The notes: a model not told the origin generated them from the letters alone. A stretch of 64,000 nucleotides of DNA from Cephalopachus bancanus (GCA_027257055.1 JAPVLO010000146.1:124001-188000), one strand, 5' to 3'; counted from the stretch's first letter, positions 22,902 to 33,575 are shown. Numbers and translations: made by a program.

Positions 22902-23282
22902 TTCAGTGTTTGTTTCTTAATTAAAGCAGTTACTCTGCCTCCACCCACAGCCTTTCCTTCAAGTGTGCTCTGTCGGTTTGTGCTCTGTCCACTCGGCTAA
23001 GATGGAGCTCCCTTTTCCAGGTCTCCTTCCCCGCGTGGTTCTGAGTTAGATCTGGCAAGAAGAGGAATGGGCACAAGATTTGGAAGATGTGAAGTAGCCA
23101 CCATACTCTCTGGAGGTCGGCGTGGTTGGGGTGGAGGAGCCAGTGGGCTCCAGCTCATCTGCGCTCTCCTCCACATCTGGTGCTCTTCCTGACAGCTGGC
23201 GCTAGGACTGATGGCAGCTTGGGCCCTCCCACAATGCTTGGTGGCATTTCATTTTTTAAAATGTCTATTTATTTATATGTTT
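22902..23282. other. No recognised feature
   Basis: Unique-looking sequence; nothing coding. Confidence 0.3.
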
Positions 23283-23552
23283 ATTTGAGTCGGGGTCTCT
23301 GTCACACAGGCTGGAGTGCGGTGGCATGATCATAGCTCCCTGCAGCCTTGACCTCCTGGGTTCAGGCGATCCTTCTGCCTCAGCCTCCAGAGTAGCTGGG
23401 ATTTCAGGTGTGTACCACTACACACTTATTTTTATAGAGACGAGATCTTGCTGTGTTGGCCAGGCTGGTCTCGAACTCCTGGGCTCAAGCAGTCTTCCTG
23501 CCTTGGCCTCCCAAAGTGCTAAGATTATAGGTGTGAGCCACCGCGCCTGGCC
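23283..23552 (-). mobile_element. Alu, older dimer
   Basis: TTTGAGTCGGGGTCTCTGTC to CGCGCCTGGCC. Confidence 0.87.
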
Positions 23553-23567
23553 TTTGGTGGCATTTTC

Positions 23568-23860
23568 TTTTTTTCTTTTTTTTTTTTGAGTTGGAGTCTC
23601 ACTCTGTCGCCCAGACTGGAGTGCAGTGGTCGCTCCCGGCCACCGCAGCCTCGACCTTCTGTGCTCCGGCGATCCTTCCGCCTCAGCCTTCCAAGTAGCC
23701 GGAATTACAGGCATGCGCTACCACACCCGGCTGATTTTTTGATTTATTGTAGAGATGAGGTCTCACTGCCCAGGCGGGTCTCGAACCTGCGGGCTCAAGC
23801 AATCCACTCACCTCAGCCTCCCAAAGTCGCAGGATTACAGGCTGAGCCACCGAGCCCGGC
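23568..23860 (-). mobile_element. Young Alu with 14-base TSD
   Basis: TSD TTGGTGGCATTTTC at 23554-23567 and 23861-23874, exact. CpG-rich young lineage. Confidence 0.95.
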
Positions 23861-23874
23861 TTGGTGGCATTTTC

Positions 23875-24263
23875 ACTGTGGAATGACCCACACAGGACAC
23901 AGCCCCACAAAGGCTTCCCCACAGGCATCTCTTTGCAGCTCCTGCCGGTGGCAGGATGTGTGTAGCTTGTCCAGTCTCCTGTGTGGCAGCTCCTTCTCTG
24001 ATCCTCCAGTGCCCCAGGGCCCTCCACGCCCTAGCTCCTCCCACAGCTGTGTAAGGTCTAGTTCCAATAATGAGTCCTTTCTCCCCTAACTCAAAGGGCT
24101 TCTGCTTCCCTGATCGAACCCTGACTGTTGAGTCAAGAATCACTTCCCACGCCCAAAAGACGGCAAGACTTGGGAATTAGTCTCCATTTAGATCCAAAGG
24201 AGTGTCGGTGGGATATTAAGATGCATAAACACCACGAAGACAGCTGAAAGGGAACCCATCAGT
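23875..24263. other. No recognised feature
   Basis: Unique-looking sequence before the mariner; overlapping frames on both strands without coding signs. Confidence 0.3.
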
Positions 24264-25533
24264 TATTAGGTAAGTGTGAAGGTAATTGCAGTTTTGGATT
24301 GTGAATTTTAAATCATTATAACTAAGCTCAAACACATCTTTATTAATCAAATAGGAACGATTATAATCAACACATTTTTGTCAACGAGAAATAAGTTTGT
24401 TTATTCTTATAGCGTAAAAATTCGTGCTTCAGGATTCAACAAACTCTTGGAAAGCATTTTCTTCATTCTGCTGGTTGTGAAATCATTGTACCTGCAAAAA
24501 GTTGTCAAGATGCTTGAAGAAGTGGTAGTTGGTTGGCAAGAGGTCAGGTGAATATGGCGGGTGAGGTTAGACTTCATAACCCAATTTGTTCAACTTTTGA
24601 AGCATGCGTTGTGTAGCGTGCAGTCAGTCAGGCGTTGTCTTGGAGAAGAATTGGGCCCTTTCTATTGACCGATGCTGGCTGCAGGCATTGCAGTTTTTGG
24701 TGCATCTCATCGATTTGCTAAGCATACTTCTCAGATATAATGGTTTTGCTGGGATTCAGAAAGCTGTAGTGGATCAGACCAGCAGCAGGCCACCAAACAG
24801 TGACCATGATCTTTTTTGGTGCAAGTTTGGCTTTAGGAAGCGCTTTGGAGCTTCTTCTCGGTCCAACCACTGAACTGATTCTCGCCGGTTGTCATATAAA
24901 ATCCACTTTTCATCGTATGTCACAATCTGAGCTAGAAAAGTTTCGTTGTTGCGTAGAATGAGAGCAGATGACACTTCAGTTTGAAGATTTTTTTTGATTT
25001 TCGGCCAGCTCATGAAGAACCCACTTACCGAGTTTTTTCACCTTTCCAATTTGCTCCAAATGCCGAGGTCGACGGTGAGTTCTTCGGCAGCTTCTTGTAC
25101 AGCTGTAAGAAGATCAGCTTCAGTGATTGCTCAGTTGGTCATTGTCAACCTCTGATGTCCAGCCACTACTCCCCTCATCTTCAAGGCTCTCGTCTCCTTT
25201 GCAAAACTTCTTGAACCACCACTGCGCTGGATGTTCCTTAGCAGTTCCTGGGCCAAAAGCGTTGTTGATGTTGCGAGTTGTCTTCACTGCTTTACAACCC
25301 ATTTTGAACTCAAATAAGAAAATTGCTCAAATTTACTTTTTGTCTAACATCATTTCCATAGTCTAAAATAAATATAAAATAAACAGCAAGTAATAAGTCA
25401 TTAGCCAAAAAAGCGAGAAATGCACATTAAAATGATATATAACATAACCACATTTATTTAAGAATGTATTCCAATATCAAATGGCAAATTTCAGCAGTGC
25501 AAAAACTGCAACTGCTCTTGTGCCAATCTAATA
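24264..25533. repeat. TA target-site duplication of the mariner
   Basis: TA at 24264-24265 and at 25532-25533 directly abuts the two ends, as expected for Tc1/mariner insertion. Confidence 0.8.
24266..25531 (-). mobile_element. Full-length Hsmar1-type mariner DNA transposon
   Basis: Both terminal inverted repeats are visible: TTAGGTAAGTGTGAAGGTAATTGC at the left (first TTAGGT, then GGTAATTGCAG) and CTTGTGCCAATCTAA at the right, with TA on each outer side. The 1266-base span is close to the family's roughly 1.29 kb. The transposase runs on the minus strand. Recognisable pieces are the N-terminal helix-turn-helix region (TTRNINNAFGPGTA, WWFKKFCKGDESLEDE near 25120-25290) and the catalytic core (TYDEKWILYDNRRESVQWLD near 24890). 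Frameshifts and stops break it, so no active enzyme is predicted. Family assignment rests on close resemblance to the Hsmar1 transposase that forms part of SETMAR. Non-autonomous now. Confidence 0.93.
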
Positions 25534-25984
25534 CCTCCTATGATTATAGGGTAATTGAAAAATATGATTTCCCCAAGTTCTCTGTGACAAATACAGTACC
25601 TTGGGCCAAAGTAGTAAAAGTCACTCTTTCTTTTCTTCCTGCCTGTCCCTTTAAGCCAAGTGCCCTTGCTCAGGCTACAACCTGCACAACTGTCTGTGAT
25701 GGACTTGGGCACCTGTCCTACCACTTACTGCAAAGAAACCCTGAGTTCAGCCTTTAATTGCTTCCTAGTGTCATCGAGCAAAGACAGATCACAGAATGGC
25801 CTCATCAAAATGTTTCAGGGAAGGATAGGACTTCTCTGGCCCATGGTACAATTTTTCTCTGCTCTAGTGCCATGGGCGGCCATCTTATTCTGACTACCTG
25901 TGTGAACAAACTCTGATAGTATCCTGTGTTGTCCCTATCACAATCCTCAGTCTATTGTGGTGTCACTATCGATTTGATAACTGT
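25534..25984. other. No recognised feature
   Basis: Unique-looking sequence. Confidence 0.3.
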
Positions 25985-26273
25985 TATTTATTTATTTTTG
26001 AGTCAGTCTCTCACTCTGTTGCCCAGGCTGGAGTACAATAGCACATCACAGCAATCTCGACCTACTGGGCTCAGGTGATCCTTTTGCCTCAGCCTTCCAA
26101 GTAGCTGGAACTACAGACACAAGTCACCACACCCGGCTAATCTTTTGATTGATTGTAGAGACGAGGTCTCGCCAAGTTGCCCAGGCTGGTCTCGAACCCC
26201 TGGACTCAGGTAGTCCTCTCACCTCCTCCTTCCAAAGTGCTGGGATTACAGGCGTGAGCCAGTGTGCCCGACT
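25985..26273 (-). mobile_element. Alu, intermediate age
   Basis: GAGTCAGTCTCTCACTCTG to GTGTGCCCGACT with the GATTGATTGTAGAG linker. Confidence 0.88.
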
Positions 26274-26279
26274 GACTTG

Positions 26280-26420
26280 ATATCTGCCTTACTGACAAGA
26301 CAGTGAGCACCTGGGAGACGGTGTCTCTGACCTGCCCAACTCTGGATCCCCAGTGTCCAGCACAGCATTTGGCACGGAGAAAAGTGCAGTCAATATTTGT
26401 GGAGTCAGTGATGAGCCAGG
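26280..26420 (+). repeat. L2/MIR-type tail fragment
   Basis: GGATCCCCAGTGTCCAGCAC, CATTTGGCACGGAG and TCAATATTTGTGGAGTC match the widespread ancient SINE/LINE 3' motif. The 134-codon frame that starts here is therefore not a gene. Confidence 0.5.
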
Positions 26421-26827
26421 CAGAGCTCATTCTGGTTTGGGGCTGGGACTTCCTTATCAGGCTGTACCTCATTTGAAAGGGTCTGGAACCAGGGACCAGA
26501 TCGTTGTTTCCCTGCTACTAAGAGACAGAGCTGTAGATGACTGGCTACTGGTCACCATGGACCTGACTGGTCTGGGGCTCCTGGTGGTGTTTGGTCAATC
26601 TTGGCTGGTCACAGGCTGCTTCAGGATTCATAAATATGTGGACCAAGAGCTCCTCGCTCCATTCTCCAGAGCCCCAGTTGCCAATCTATTGTGGCCCTTG
26701 AGCCTTCAAGACAATACCCCAGATGGCCACTGCCAGTTATCAGAGTTGTCACTCTAAATGGAAGCCATTCTTTCCTTTGGGAAGCCTGAAGGAAACCTGT
26801 CTCACCATCATCCGGGCCATCTGAGGC
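26421..26827. other. No recognised feature
   Basis: Unique-looking sequence. Confidence 0.3.
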
Positions 26828-26839
26828 ATCAGTATTTTT

Positions 26840-27131
26840 TTTTCCCCAGTCGAGGTCTCTCTCTGTTGCCCAGGCAGGAGTGCAGTGGAGTGCTCACGGC
26901 CACCGCAGCCTCGACCTGCTGGGCTCAGGTGATTCTTCTGCCTCAGCCTTCCAAGCAGCTGGAACCACAGGCGTGTGCCACCATGCCCAGAAAATTTTTT
27001 TATTTATTGTAGAGACGAGGTCTCACCTTGTTGCCCAGGCTGGTCTTGAACCTGTGGACTCAGGCAATCGTCTCACCTCTGCCTCCCAAAGTGCTGGAAT
27101 TACAGGTATGAACCACTGCACCTAGCCTGGA
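26840..27131 (-). mobile_element. Alu with TSD
   Basis: TSD ATCAGTATTTTT at 26828-26839 and 27132-27143. Confidence 0.9.
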
Positions 27132-27179
27132 ATCAGTATTTTTGTTTATGGGAAGGTCTTTACTAAAAATACCAACAAA

Positions 27180-27478
27180 GCCGGGCTCGGTGGCTCAGCC
27201 TGTAATCCTGCGCCTTTGGGAGGCTGAGGCGAGTGGATTGCCTGAGCCCGCGGGTTCGAGACCCACCTGGGCAACTTGGCGAGACCTCATCTCTACAATA
27301 AATAAAAAATCAGCTGGGCCTGGTAGTGCACGCCTGTAGTTCCGGCTACTTGGAAGGCTGAGGCGGAAGGATCGCCGGAGCCCAGCAGGTCGAGGCTGCG
27401 GTGGCCGGGAGCGGCCACTGCACTCCAGTCTGGGCGACAGAGTGAGACTCCAACTCAAAAAAAAAAAAAAAAAAAAAA
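27180..27478 (+). mobile_element. Young Alu, near-consensus copy
   Basis: Starts GCCGGGCTCGGTGGCTCAGC and ends with a long A-tail. TSD ACCAACAAA at 27171-27179 and 27479-27487. It has a perfect GTGGCCG-GGAG-CGGCCAC hairpin in the right arm. Good reference copy for the young lineage. Confidence 0.96.
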
Positions 27479-27487
27479 ACCAACAAA

Positions 27488-27793
27488 TTGCTGGGCATGG
27501 TCGCTCACATCTGTAATCTCAGCATTTTGGGAGGCTGTGGCGGGAGGATTGCTCAAGGCCAAGCGTTTGAGATCAGCCTGGGTAATATTGTGGGACCTCA
27601 TTTCTACAAAAATTTTTAAAAAATTAGTTGGGCAAGATGGTGTTCGCCTCTAGTCCTGACTACTTGGGAGGCTCAGGCAAGAGGATTGCTTCAGCCCAGG
27701 TGGTTAAGGCTGTAGTGAGCCATGATTGTGCCACTGTACTCCAGCCTGGGCAACAGAGTGAGACCCTGACTCAAAAAAGAGGGTGGAAAAAAA
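27488..27793 (+). mobile_element. Alu, older dimer
   Basis: TTGCTGGGCATGGTCGCTCAC to GACTCAAAAAAGAGGG, immediately after the young Alu. Confidence 0.87.
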
Positions 27794-27861
27794 AATCATC
27801 AACAAGTGAAGCAGAAATTGAGTTGTAAATAAGTGGTACCAAGTTTATTCAACCAGTAAAC

Positions 27862-27869
27862 CAAACACA

Positions 27870-27900
<31 letters not shown>
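27862..27900. repeat. (CA)n microsatellite
   Basis: About 19 CA units with one interruption. Confidence 0.95.
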
Positions 27901-28285
27901 TTTTTTCTGAAATCAAATAGAAAAGGCAAAAGAAGGCTTTTTTTGTATGATGTGGTGACCCCAAAATGGGGGTCTGGAATGGACCCAAACGCCTAAGGAC
28001 CAGGCTGCCCCTCCTGGGGACTGTTTTACAGCAGAGAAACCTCTCCCCACCTGCACACATGCAGGGCTGTCAGAGACTTCAAGTCCCACCATCTCCCTGC
28101 CCTGCAGTTCCTCGCTTTACCTGCAGAGCCTGACACTTGGGAGCAGTAAGTTGAACCCCTGGCAAGCTGTCAGGCCAGGTGAGGAGGTGAGCGCTGAGGG
28201 CTATGGGAGGAGGTGACGTGACGCAACCCCTTGGCTCCTTGCTCCAGCTCTGCCGCTTACAAGCCGTGTGACCTGGGACAAGTTA
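27901..28285. other. No recognised feature
   Basis: Unique-looking, moderately GC-rich sequence. Confidence 0.3.
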
Positions 28286-28546
28286 ACATTTTTTTTTGAG
28301 TTGGGGGTCTCACTCTGTCACCCAGTGCAGTGACACAATTATGGCTCATTGCAGCCTCGACCTCCTGAGCTCAGGCCATCTTCCTGCCTTACCCCCCTGA
28401 GTAGGTGGGACTACAGGTACTCGTCACCATGTCCGGCTAATTTCTTTTGTAGACATGAGATCTCACTATGTTGCTTCGGTTGGTTTTCAACATCTGGGCT
28501 CAAGCAATCCTATCTCGGCCTCCCAGAATGCTGGGATGCAGGCTAT
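28286..28546 (-). mobile_element. Alu, older and damaged
   Basis: T-run, GAGTTGGGGGTCTCACTCTG, small internal losses, end of left arm eroded near GATGCAGGC. Confidence 0.8.
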
Positions 28547-28719
28547 GGGTTTGCTTTTTTAGGAGACAGTACATGCGCTGATTTTTTGGTTTGAACTAAC
28601 TCACTGCCTTTCACTTACATGGGTCACTTCTGCGCCTTGTCAACATAGAGACAGGCACGCCATTGTGTCTTTGCTTGTGCAGTGGCCTCTGCCTTGCTTC
28701 ATTCACCTTGCTGACTCTT

Positions 28720-28811
28720 TTTTTTTTTTATTTTAAAGATGTGGGATACAATTCAGGGTTAGGTATACAAATGGTCATTATGCAGGTACCCTTGCTGATG
28801 AGGTGTGCCCA
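28720..28811 (-). mobile_element. 92-base L1 3' end insertion with exact TSD
   Basis: T-run followed by L1 3' UTR end (GGGATACAATTCAGGGTTAGG), the same end as at 14900 and 61920. The TSD ACCTTGCTGACTCTT is exact at 28705-28719 and 28812-28826. Extreme 5' truncation. Confidence 0.95.
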
Positions 28812-28921
28812 ACCTTGCTGACTCTTACTGGTCCTTCAAGACTTACCCCAGGTATCATCCTTTCCAGGAAGTCTATTTCAACCACCATGCTGTGTTAAGA
28901 AGCATCGTGCATCTTAGCTTA

Positions 28922-29145
28922 TAGATGGCAGTGGTTGTCAGTTGGGGGTGGGTGACTCTGTTTCCCTGGGGGCATTTGGAACTGTCTGGAGACACTTTTG
29001 ATTGTCATGACTGGGGATGGGTGGGTGGAGGACAGGAGCCAGGGATGCTGCTCAGCCTCCCACAGTGCACAGCACAGCCGCCCCCACGACAGAAGCATCG
29101 GATCCAAGTGTCAACAGTGCCACTGTTGAGAAACCCTGCTTGATG
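28922..29145 (+). repeat. hAT-Charlie MER5-like MITE
   Basis: TTTGGAACTGTCTGGAGACA, GGATGCTGCTCAGCCTCC and GTTGAGAAACCCTGC are characteristic MER5A/B phrases. A sister copy lies at 39555-39775. Confidence 0.75.
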
Positions 29146-29254
29146 GTGTGAACTGAGCTCTTTGTGAATCCCTGACACCCAGGCTCACCCTCGGCAGGAG
29201 CCTTGTTGATTCAGCCTTTCCTCTCCAGCACCCAGCACACTGCTTGGAACCGCA

Positions 29255-29258
<4 letters not shown>

Positions 29259-29328
<70 letters not shown>

Positions 29329-29337
29329 ACACACGTC
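29259..29337. repeat. (CT)n(CA)n compound microsatellite
   Basis: About 15 CT units switch to about 21 CA units. Confidence 0.95.
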
Positions 29338-29870
29338 TATATCACCTATTAGGTGTAAATTACATCACTTAGCTAGAGATTCACACAGCTAGGATTCCTG
29401 CTCTCCAAGAGTTCTGTAATCAAATGGAGGAAAAGGTCATGGAAATACCTAATTATTCACGGGACAGGTTGAAACAGGACCCTGAGAGAGGACAGGTAGA
29501 GGATTCTGGGAGAACGGATGATTAAGTTGAACCTAATGAAATTGCTGACATGCTACCTTTTTTGACGGGAAAAATAGCAATTTTGTATGGTTCGCTCCCA
29601 AGTGTGGTTTAACCTACATATTTTGGACTGGGTTGGGGCTGACGGTCAGACTTCACAGAGGAGGAGAGACAGGAAGTATGTTTCAGGTCTTGTGTTTTCT
29701 ACTGTGTGGTCTCTCCCTGAGAGCAACGACTGTGGTTTTTTTTTTTTTTCACTTCTTTGTATTTTCTTTCCCCACATCATAGTGCCTTGCATGTATAAGG
29801 CTTTCATGATTTTTTTGTTGACTAGAGCTCAGGTCACCGTACTGCAAGTTGGTTTTATCATTGTGACTGC
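29338..29870. other. No recognised feature
   Basis: Unique-looking sequence. Confidence 0.3.
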
Positions 29871-30740
29871 ACATTGGCCCCCAGGAACTCTGAAGAACAG
29901 TGTTATATAGGCACAAAAGATCCAGCGTTTCACCTGGTGGTAACAGGTACAAGAGAACACAGTCCCCCAATACCATCTGAAGCCACAGCCTGTCAGAGAA
30001 GCCGTCATGGAAACTGTCAGCAATGTCAAGCCTCTGCGCGAAACTGGTGGCCATCTGTGTGGCCACGTGCCCCCGGGGGTGACAGGCAGCCCCATACACA
30101 CCTGACTGTGAGCCTCACCCACTTATTCACCTCAGGTTCTGGAGCAGGTGGTGGAGGGTAAACGTTTCAGAGCCAGACTCAGAAATTGGCAGAGTCCTGT
30201 TTTCAACCATGTGCAACCAGAAAATCCCGGAAAACTGAACTGATTACAAGGGTCAGATAAAGTCTGACTCTAGGTGTCGATCTAGTGTCTTGAAGGAATT
30301 GCCCAGAAGCTTGTGGTGGACTGGCTGGCTGTGACCAGTGGGATGTGCACCACAGCTTCTGCTTGTGGGCGGAATCCGGCAGCCCAGACACCGCCCCAAT
30401 GGCTCCTGATGCAAGTCTGGGCAGGAGTGGGAGGCTTGCAGCCAGGAGACGATAAGCCAGGAGAGCCCTGCGGGCCCTCCAACCATCTGCCAGCTGGACA
30501 TTCTCTGGGCCACCGGTGACCCCTGCCATGACACCAGACACCAGTAGCAAGAAAGCCTGGGATCCAGTACATGTCTCCTGTCCTTTCTAGGGGACTCCTA
30601 GAGAATGGCGGAAGCTCCTGTCCTCCCAAATGCAACAGTGACTCCAAGGACATTTGTCCACATGGATTGCGGTTGATGTTTAAATGTTGTCCTGACCGGA
30701 CACTGCTGTCAGAGCCATGGACTAAAATACTCAATTCTGA
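29871..30740. other. Unexplained repeat-free segment
   Basis: An 870-base island with no Alu, L1 or recognisable old repeat, slightly GC-rich, with 95-150 codon frames on both strands (longest 30282-30734 minus). The frames overlap and show no family motif. It could be an LTR-derived piece, an unrecognised processed pseudogene, or conserved non-coding DNA. Confidence 0.3.
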
Positions 30741-30807
30741 CCTTTAAAAAAGTAAGCTCTAGGTGTTGAGGATTGAAGTAAAAGAAAAATTCAGACAATG
30801 AATACAG

Positions 30808-30880
30808 CGTTTCTTTCTTTTCTTTTCTTTTCTTCCTGTCTTCCTTCCTTTTCTTTCTTTCTTTCTTTCTTTTTTTTTTT
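30808..30880. repeat. (TTTC)n-rich pyrimidine tract
   Basis: TTTCT/TTTTC units run into an Alu T-run. Confidence 0.85.
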
Positions 30881-31162
30881 TAATCAGGGGCCTCACTCTG
30901 TTGTCTAGGCCAGAGTGCAGTGGCACAATCACGGCTCACTGACCTCCTGGACTCAGGCAATCCTTCTGCCTCAGCCTCCTGAGGAGCTGGGTCTACAGGC
31001 ACACGCCACCATGCCCACTTAATTTTTAATTTTTTTTTGTTTTATAGACCTCAGGTCTTGCTATGTTGCCCAGGCTGGTCTCAAACTCCTGGGCTCAAGC
31101 AGTCCTCCTGCCTCAGCCTCCCAAAGTGCTGGAATTACAGGCATGAGCCACTATGCCTGGCC
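30871..31162 (-). mobile_element. Alu, older dimer
   Basis: ATCAGGGGCCTCACTCTG to TATGCCTGGCC. Confidence 0.87.
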
Positions 31163-31189
31163 AAGATATAGCATTTCTTTAGCTATTTT

Positions 31190-31244
31190 ACATAATATAT
31201 ATATATATATATATATATTATGTATAACTATATATATATATATA
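31190..31244. repeat. (AT)n palindromic microsatellite
   Basis: Two AT blocks flank a centre near TTATGTATAACT; able to form a cruciform. Confidence 0.9.
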
Positions 31245-31312
31245 GTTTGTTTGTTTGAATACTGAGCCACTAAGGAATGTTTGTTTGTTTGAATACTGAG
31301 CCACTAAGGAAT
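31245..31312. repeat. Exact 34-base tandem duplication
   Basis: The unit from GTTTGTTTGTTT to ACTAAGGAAT occurs at 31245-31278 and again, identical, at 31279-31312. Confidence 0.95.
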
Positions 31313-31878
31313 GTTTGTAGAAAGCTGATGTTTGTGCACTCAGAGTCTTTGGAATTTGTCCACAAGGCTTCGTGAAGCAACAAGGCTTCCACCATTTCCC
31401 CGGGGAAAATAGGTTACTCAACCTCTAAAGCCACATGGCTTTCCAGCGTGTGTTATTGCAACCTCATTGCCCTTCATATCTTCAAACATTGTAACAGTGG
31501 CCATTGGTTTGTGGTCAGACCTTTCCAAGGGGACTTACCTTCCAGTCCATCCCATGGAGTGTGCTCTTGGCAGAGTTTGGCGCTGTTTATTTGGGATCAG
31601 GGGGTCTGATTTTTGTAAAACTGAATTAAGTCACTAATAAGGAAGACTTGGTTTTCATCTGTATTTTTGGAGAAAGAGAAATATTTTTTGGCAGAACCAT
31701 CATGAATCTTAACAACTTGTAAACGAAGCCTCATTTCTAGACACTGTGTGTTAAAGCCTCTGGTGTTTTAAAGGCAGAGGTTATATGTGATTTATCTCTT
31801 TCCCAGACATTTTAGAGTTACGATAAAGGTTTGTTGAATGACTGTTTCCAGCATCATTTCTAGCTCTCATCTTTTTTT
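31313..31878. other. No recognised feature
   Basis: AT-rich unique-looking sequence. Confidence 0.3.
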
Positions 31879-31893
31879 AAAACTTCTATTATA

Positions 31894-32200
31894 AGCCGGG
31901 CTCGGTGGCTCAGCTTGTAATCCTGCGCCTTGGGAGGCTGAGGTGAGTGGATGGCCTGAGCCCGCGGGTTCGAGACACGCCCGGGCAACCTGGTGAGCCC
32001 TCATCTCTACAATAAATCAAAAAATTAGCCGGAAGTGGTGGCGCGCGCCTGTAGTTCTGGCTACTCGGAAGGCTGAGGTGGAAGGATCGCCGGAGCCCAG
32101 CAGGTCGAGGCTGCAGTGGCCGGGAGCATGCCACTGCCCTCCAGCCTGGGCGACAGAGTGAGACTTCAACTCAAAAAATAAAAAAATAAAATAAATAAAT
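31894..32200 (+). mobile_element. Young Alu with 15-base TSD
   Basis: TSD AAAACTTCTATTATA at 31879-31893 and 32201-32215, exact. Tail is AAATA-patterned. Confidence 0.96.
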
Positions 32201-32249
32201 AAAACTTCTATTATAATAATAGGTGTAAAAGTTACAAAGAGCCCAAATC

Positions 32250-32505
32250 CATAGTGCAGTGGCACCATCTTGACTCACTGCAGCCTTGACGTCTTGGACT
32301 CAGGCGATCCTTCCACCTCAGTCTCCTGAGTAGCTGGGAGTACAGGGGCACACTACCACGTCCAGCTAATTTTTAAATTTCTTGTAGAGATGAGGTCTCA
32401 CTATGTTACTGAGAATGGTCTCAAATTCCTGGCCTCAAGAAAGCCTACCGTCTTGACCTCCCAAAGTACTAGGATTATAGACATGAGCCACTGTGCCTGG
32501 TCCCA
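32250..32505 (-). mobile_element. Alu lacking its 3' end
   Basis: Begins inside the right arm at AGTGCAGTGGCACCATC with no T-run and ends TGTGCCTGGTCCC. Confidence 0.82.
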
Positions 32506-32965
32506 TACTCATAGTTTGATAAATAAAATTAAATATCTTTGGTGGTTTGTAAGGTTTTCTAGCCTGAGCAATGTCTCACAGGTAAAGAAACACTTTTTAA
32601 AAAGTTAAAGCAGTGATTTAATTTGGAACAAGAAAGTGGCCTAGGCAACTCAGAATGTGCCCCTACATGAGCACCCTTCCCCACCACTCCTCATCCCAAG
32701 ATATACTTTTGGGTGAATAAAGCGTCTTCTGTCTGTTCGGTGTTGTTATCTATGACTGCACCCTCTGAGGGAGGCCCGGCATCACATCCAGATGAACACG
32801 AAAGGAACTGCGTTTCAGGAGACAAAACTCATGTGGGTTTGAGGTGAATGCGTTACTAACACAGGGCCACCAAACCACTAGCCTCCACCGAGTCAGAGAA
32901 CGTGAAGGTCATTTGTTTACGTTTCTAAGTTGCTTCCAAGTAAAAATTAGTTTTATAGCTCTTTT
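32506..32965. other. No recognised feature
   Basis: Unique-looking sequence ending in an A-run. Confidence 0.3.
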
Positions 32966-32991
32966 CACTAAAAAAAAAAAAAAAAATTCTG

Positions 32992-33262
<271 letters not shown>

Positions 33263-33360
33263 CTCTCTCTCTCTCTATATATATACATATATGTATATAT
33301 GTATATGTTCTCTACCCATATATGTATATGTAGATATGTGTGTATACACACACACACACA
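33263..33360. repeat. (CT)n(TA)n(CA)n compound microsatellite
   Basis: Three dinucleotide types follow each other between an Alu and a mariner derivative. Confidence 0.9.
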
Positions 33361-33573
33361 CAGAAGGTGCCCCCAAAAAGGTATGCACATTTTAAGAAAA
33401 GAAAAAACTGTATTAGATTGTAATACTCAATAAGATGAAGACAAGTCACGTTTGACTTCTGCAATCACAAGAGGTGCTCGAAGTGGTTACCATCAGTGTT
33501 CAGACACTTCTGATTCCAGCGAACATCTCTTAACATTGCTTAAAATATGTATACGATTTTTTGGCACCCCTCG
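33361..33573 (-). mobile_element. Tc1/mariner deletion derivative (MITE) with transposase tail
   Basis: Ends are imperfect inverted repeats: AAGGTGCCCCCAAAAAGG at the left and, reversed, CGAGGGGTGCCAAAAAATCG at the right, followed by a mirrored ATACATATTTTAAG / ATGCACATTTTAAG. TA (33574-33575) flanks the right end; the left flank is degraded. Inside, the minus strand encodes a short tail, WNQKCLNTDGNHFEHLL then stop, the typical C-terminus of a Tc1/mariner transposase. The rest of the gene is gone, so this is a non-autonomous copy of about 213 bases. Not the Hsmar1 family, since its ends differ. Confidence 0.82.
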
Positions 33574-33575
33574 TA

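Noticed and set aside
24604..25302. Mariner transposase as a domesticated host gene
   Set aside because: Frameshifts and stops break the minus-strand frame, and ends with TA duplications show a plain transposon.
26353..26757. 134-codon + frame
   Set aside because: Its start is an ancient SINE/LINE tail motif, and the rest has no recognised similarity.
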